This document shows, piece by piece, positions 61,141-64,000 of a stretch of DNA of 64,000 bases. The notes under the pieces were generated by a model that did no database searches, was not told where the DNA came from, and worked only from the letters and a program-made list of their open reading frames with translations. The position numbers and the translations under genes were made by a program. How positions within the stretch are numbered: the stretch's first letter is position 1; the number at the start of each line of letters is the position of its first letter. Origin of the DNA: Stomorhina lunata (Eukaryota; Arthropoda; Insecta; Diptera; Rhiniidae); contig OW121743.1 in assembly GCA_933228675.1 (NCBI GenBank), positions 86,638,319-86,702,318 on the forward strand, given 5' to 3'.

Positions 61141-61633
61141 CTTATGCTTATTATGAAAGCCATTCATCAGAAATGAGCCTCATCGCTGAAGATGATTTTT
61201 TGATGAAAATTCTAATCATTTTCAAGTTGTTGCTCAGCTCAATTTAAGAACATACGACTCTTTTGATGGTCAAGCGGCTTCAGTCCTTGCATCAGTTTAA
61301 ACTTGTCAGGTCTTTTCGCAAACTTTGCCACAGCGACGTCACAGAGAAGCCCAATGCTTAAGAGCGACGTGTGAGAGACACATTTGGACTTTCTTTAACT
61401 CTAGCCTTAGTGGAACAATATTCTCAACACAACAGGTCCCACTGATACAGCAACATTTGTGCTGTGTTGGTGGATTCAAATTTTTCCACTTGACGCTAAA
61501 TTTTTAATCTACTGGGACGATTATGACGACCATAAATTCGGCGTAGGGCTCTTAACGTTGAGGCCACTGACTCGGAATTTTGGTTGTAAGTTTTAATAGT
61601 TTTGACTGTTTGTTGGCTCGTATATCTTTCCAT
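61141..61633 (-). pseudogene. Mariner-like transposase, N-terminal half (split)
   Basis: Minus strand from an ATG at 61633: MERYTSQQTVKTIK, then SESVASTLRALRRIYGRHN, the first helix-turn-helix of a mariner-type transposase. After a stop, a shifted reading gives ARVKESPNVSLTRRS, VTSLWQSLRKDL and finally SDE and NGFHNKHK near 61150, corresponding to the first catalytic D and the NGYVNKQN motif. Multiple stops and frameshifts are present. The reading breaks at 61140, where copy 3 of the hairpin-ended repeat begins, and resumes at 59212. It is related to, but clearly different from, the intact copy at 25574-26641. Confidence 0.85.
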
Positions 61634-62716
61634 CATGAAATGGCAAACCTTGCTAATGAGAAATGTCGAAAAAGCAGCATGAAAATGAAATGAAATATGG
61701 CATCGTCTGCTGTTCCTGTCGCTGTTCTTTTGTGGCGTCCCTGTTGAAAACCCCGATATTATAATTTTTACTTAGAAGTATTTAAAAAATTAGTCTATGA
61801 CTCTTTATATATTCTAATAACAGTGTTTGTGTTAAAATAATTAAGAACAAATACTCTCTAAAATATAAATGGGATGACGAACTTATATTACTTTTGTAAT
61901 GGTGTACGGTATACTGTTTATTATTGTGGCTCAACAGTAAACTTTGTCATTGTTTATTTAATAATAATTTAAATTAATTAACTGGAAATACAGCAAATTA
62001 AATAGTACTGCCAATCAATATGGTAAAGATGTTAATTTTTAATGTAACGCATATTATGAACAATAAATTTTGAGCTTGTCCTTTAACATGTCCTTGAAAC
62101 AGTAGGTATTGTCTTAAGAAAAGTAAACACCAAAAAATGTATATTTTCATGACAATCTGTGGCACCTTGCAGTTACAACAACAAAAATTTAAAATAAAAA
62201 AAAAAGTTGATAAAATTTTATTTATTTGGAATTACGTCCAATAATTCAAGGACCTCCCATTGTTTATTTTTCCAAAATTAAAAATTTTTACTATTTTGTC
62301 TTCATTTTTGAAACTTTTATATTTTTCAAATTTCTTAAATATTCTAAGCATCTTAACCACATTTTCAAATGATACAAATTTGCATACTTTCCTGCAACAC
62401 CACAGTATTTCTTCAATCCCACTCTTCTAAGTCTAAAATTCAATAATTTGTCTACTATTTCTAAAATTTAGAAATTTCGAATTCTTTTGTATTTTCTTAA
62501 CATCTTACCACCCTTCTTCACAACATTCTGCATATAGTAGCCGACGGCTGCAGCAAGAATGTGGGAAGTGAAGGTAGATGAAAACTGAAAAATGTTAGTT
62601 TTTCTTCAGTCGATAATCTACGCTTTTACTTTTGGTTTATGAACATAATTCTTAATAGTTATGTTTGTAAATTTAGTAATAATGCGAGGTTTTCGATCTG
62701 TCTAAATTGGGGATAA
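61634..62716. other. Unassigned sequence
   Basis: The first 100-130 bp may be the 5' untranslated part of the split mariner. The rest is AT-rich with no recognised gene. No Penelope-type reverse transcriptase was seen upstream of the ribozyme motif. Confidence 0.45.
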
Positions 62717-62762
62717 TCCTCCTGAAGAGATGGCTTAACCAACCATCGAAACGCGTAGAGGA
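62717..62762 (+). ncRNA. Type I hammerhead ribozyme motif (minimal, retroelement type)
   Basis: All core elements are present in order. Stem I 5' strand TCCTC (62717-62721); CTGAAGA core (62722-62728, matches CUGANGA); stem II GATGG (62729-62733) pairing with CCATC (62743-62747) around a 9-base loop; GAAA (62748-62751); a tiny stem III with A62751-U62756 and C62752-G62755 and a 2-base loop; cleavage triplet GTA (62755-62757); stem I 3' strand GAGGA (62758-62762), fully complementary to TCCTC. Predicted cleavage is between 62757 and 62758. Such minimal type I forms with a very short stem III are known from Penelope-like elements and related small retroelements. No intact host element is visible here, so this is probably an isolated terminal repeat. 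Structure is read directly; activity is not shown. Confidence 0.75.
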
Positions 62763-62809
62763 ATTTGGTTTCTCCGCAAACATTTTTTGGCTTTTTATCA
62801 ATAAATTGG

Positions 62810-62839
62810 TCTGTTACATTAATAAATAAATGTAACAGA
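62810..62839. repeat. 11-bp inverted repeat downstream of the ribozyme
   Basis: TCTGTTACATT at 62810-62820 and AATGTAACAGA at 62829-62839 are perfect complements around an 8-base loop. It lies 48 bp after the ribozyme and may be part of the same retroelement remnant. Confidence 0.6.
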
Positions 62840-64000
62840 TTTGGGATCAAATGCGAATACTCCTATTTTTGAATTAAATTTTTATATTTAATTTTAATTA
62901 ATTCACATCCATTAAATTTTCATATTTTCTGCTATTTCTTTCAATTGATCCCACTGTGAATCTTTAAAAACTGTACATGATTTTTTGTAGCAACATCTCA
63001 TAACATTATGTTTCCATAAACATTCACTACAATTATTAGCACTCATGTATTTTTCTTACTTATTATTTCAATTTCCTTCTTTTCTTCCACTTCAGGAAAC
63101 AAACAAATCATTTAACATTAGAATTATGCTACTCCACGTTGTTCTATTTAATTGCAAACTAGTCCTGGCATTTTATGAATTACATAAAACGCTTTCATTA
63201 CATTTTCTACAAGGAAACAATGTTATTTCTGGCGCAAACTAAATTAAAGAAAAAAGCTCCTAAATAAACATTTTCTCTTGAACAAGTTTCATTTTGTAAG
63301 AAAAAAAAAATAAAAAGATTTTCCAAGAAACGAAAGTTTTCTCTTTATGGCAAAGTTTTTTGAAATAACCACCTGCTGTTTGTATCCTGTTCAGCTGTTT
63401 CCTGTTTCGTTAAAATCTGAAGAAAAAAACTAACACAAAAGCAACTAAAGAAAAATGTCAAACCTGATGCTTTAGCAGGAACTTAAGTATACTTTTGAAA
63501 AAACTAGTCTTTTTTCTTTGCTTAAGAAAACTTAAATTTAATTTAGTTTTTAATAAGATTTTGTAACCACTTATATTGTTATTATTTGTTTTAAAATGAA
63601 ATTTATGCTGAAGGAATCCTAGTTTTACTATAAATCTCTATAAATGGTTATTAAAATATCATAATTTGCGGTTAATATTTCCAACATTTATTTATTATCT
63701 GACACATGCTTAGGATTTCCAGGTCCGTGAACTTTCTTTAAAAAAAAACACGTTTAAATAAATCCTATTTATTTCCTACCTGCTGTGTGTTCTGTTATTT
63801 TGTGCTAACAAAATTTTTCCTGTCAAACCAGAAACAGACAAGGAAATCGAAAACACCAGAACAAACCATTTAAACGAAACAAACAAATCGAATAACACAA
63901 GACTTTTATAATTACCCCTGTGGTGTGGGAAATGCAGTTTTTTCTTTCATTTTTACTGAAATCAAGTTTAACTCGAATATTTACAAAAAAAATATAATTT
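62840..64000. other. AT-rich noncoding stretch
   Basis: No recognised element. A pyrimidine-rich run followed by CAG near 63065-63096 resembles a splice acceptor, but the reading after it shows no domain and no matching donor. Confidence 0.5.

Noticed and set aside
61185..61225. CTGAAGATGATT resembling another hammerhead core
   Set aside because: No paired stem II followed by GAAA, and the bases are explained as the mariner transposase around its first catalytic residue.
63045..63242. Possible exon after a pyrimidine-rich tract and CAG
   Set aside because: The acceptor-like sequence is plausible, but the following reading has no domain and no donor or neighbouring exon could be found.

Overview
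The window is AT-rich eukaryotic DNA with no recognisable host gene. It looks like intronic, intergenic or heterochromatin-like sequence from a higher fly. The main pointer is several copies of a dispersed repeat built like Drosophila DINE-1/INE-1 (non-autonomous Helentron, HINE): an ATACCCTTCACCAC start, an internal GTCCGTCCGTC tract, a matching inverted GTGGTGAAGGGTAT near the far end, and a terminal TAGTCGG...CCGACTA hairpin followed by a TTACTTG-like end. With the insect-type mariner and LINE fragments this suggests a calyptrate fly, but that placement is inference.

More than a third of the window (about 24 kb) is tandem repeat. The arrays lie at 1-525, 1851-4430, 21236-23105, 24161-25440, 28236-29990, 32058-36180, 37681-39950, 41021-43735, 45741-48140, 49961-53150 and 55741-57560. 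All have units of about 28-32 bp. Most carry the self-complementary core TTTTTCTATAGAAAAA joined by an array-specific linker (AACG, CAATAAA, CGACCA, TTTTTAACA, TATAATG, CGACAAAATA or GTTGACGATAGGAAGAG). A second core, two 12-base arms TAGGAAATTTTT / AAAAATTTCCTA around one base, makes up the arrays at 24 kb (C-centred) and, inverted, at 41 and 46 kb (G-centred). Several arrays switch orientation internally or show higher-order periods (258, about 402 and 370-430 bp).

Mobile elements fill much of the rest. One is intact: a DD41D Tc1/mariner-superfamily transposon at 25462-26756 with a 355-residue transposase, long inverted terminal repeats and TA flanks. Others are broken or non-autonomous: a TTAA-flanked piggyBac-like element (8533-10447) with a LINE fragment inside it; LINE reverse-transcriptase pseudogenes at 9302-10340 and 12225-13510, a minus-strand LINE 3' end at 11872-12190 and a LINE scrap at 22664-22760 inside an array; HINE copies at 5341-7576, 11110-11450, 13511-13852, 16676-17405 and 30645-31618; and a hairpin-ended repeat in three copies (15112-16579 plus, 18703-20092 minus, 59213-61140 plus). 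The third copy splits a minus-strand mariner pseudogene and itself holds another inverted-repeat element.

Two points deserve most attention. At 62717-62762 the plus strand carries a complete type I hammerhead ribozyme motif of the minimal kind known from Penelope-like retroelements, and a decayed relative lies on the minus strand near 49.3 kb. The second is the family of palindromic repeats, whose unit length stays close to 31 bp while the linkers differ. I found no tRNA, rRNA or CRISPR array, and no host exon I would defend.
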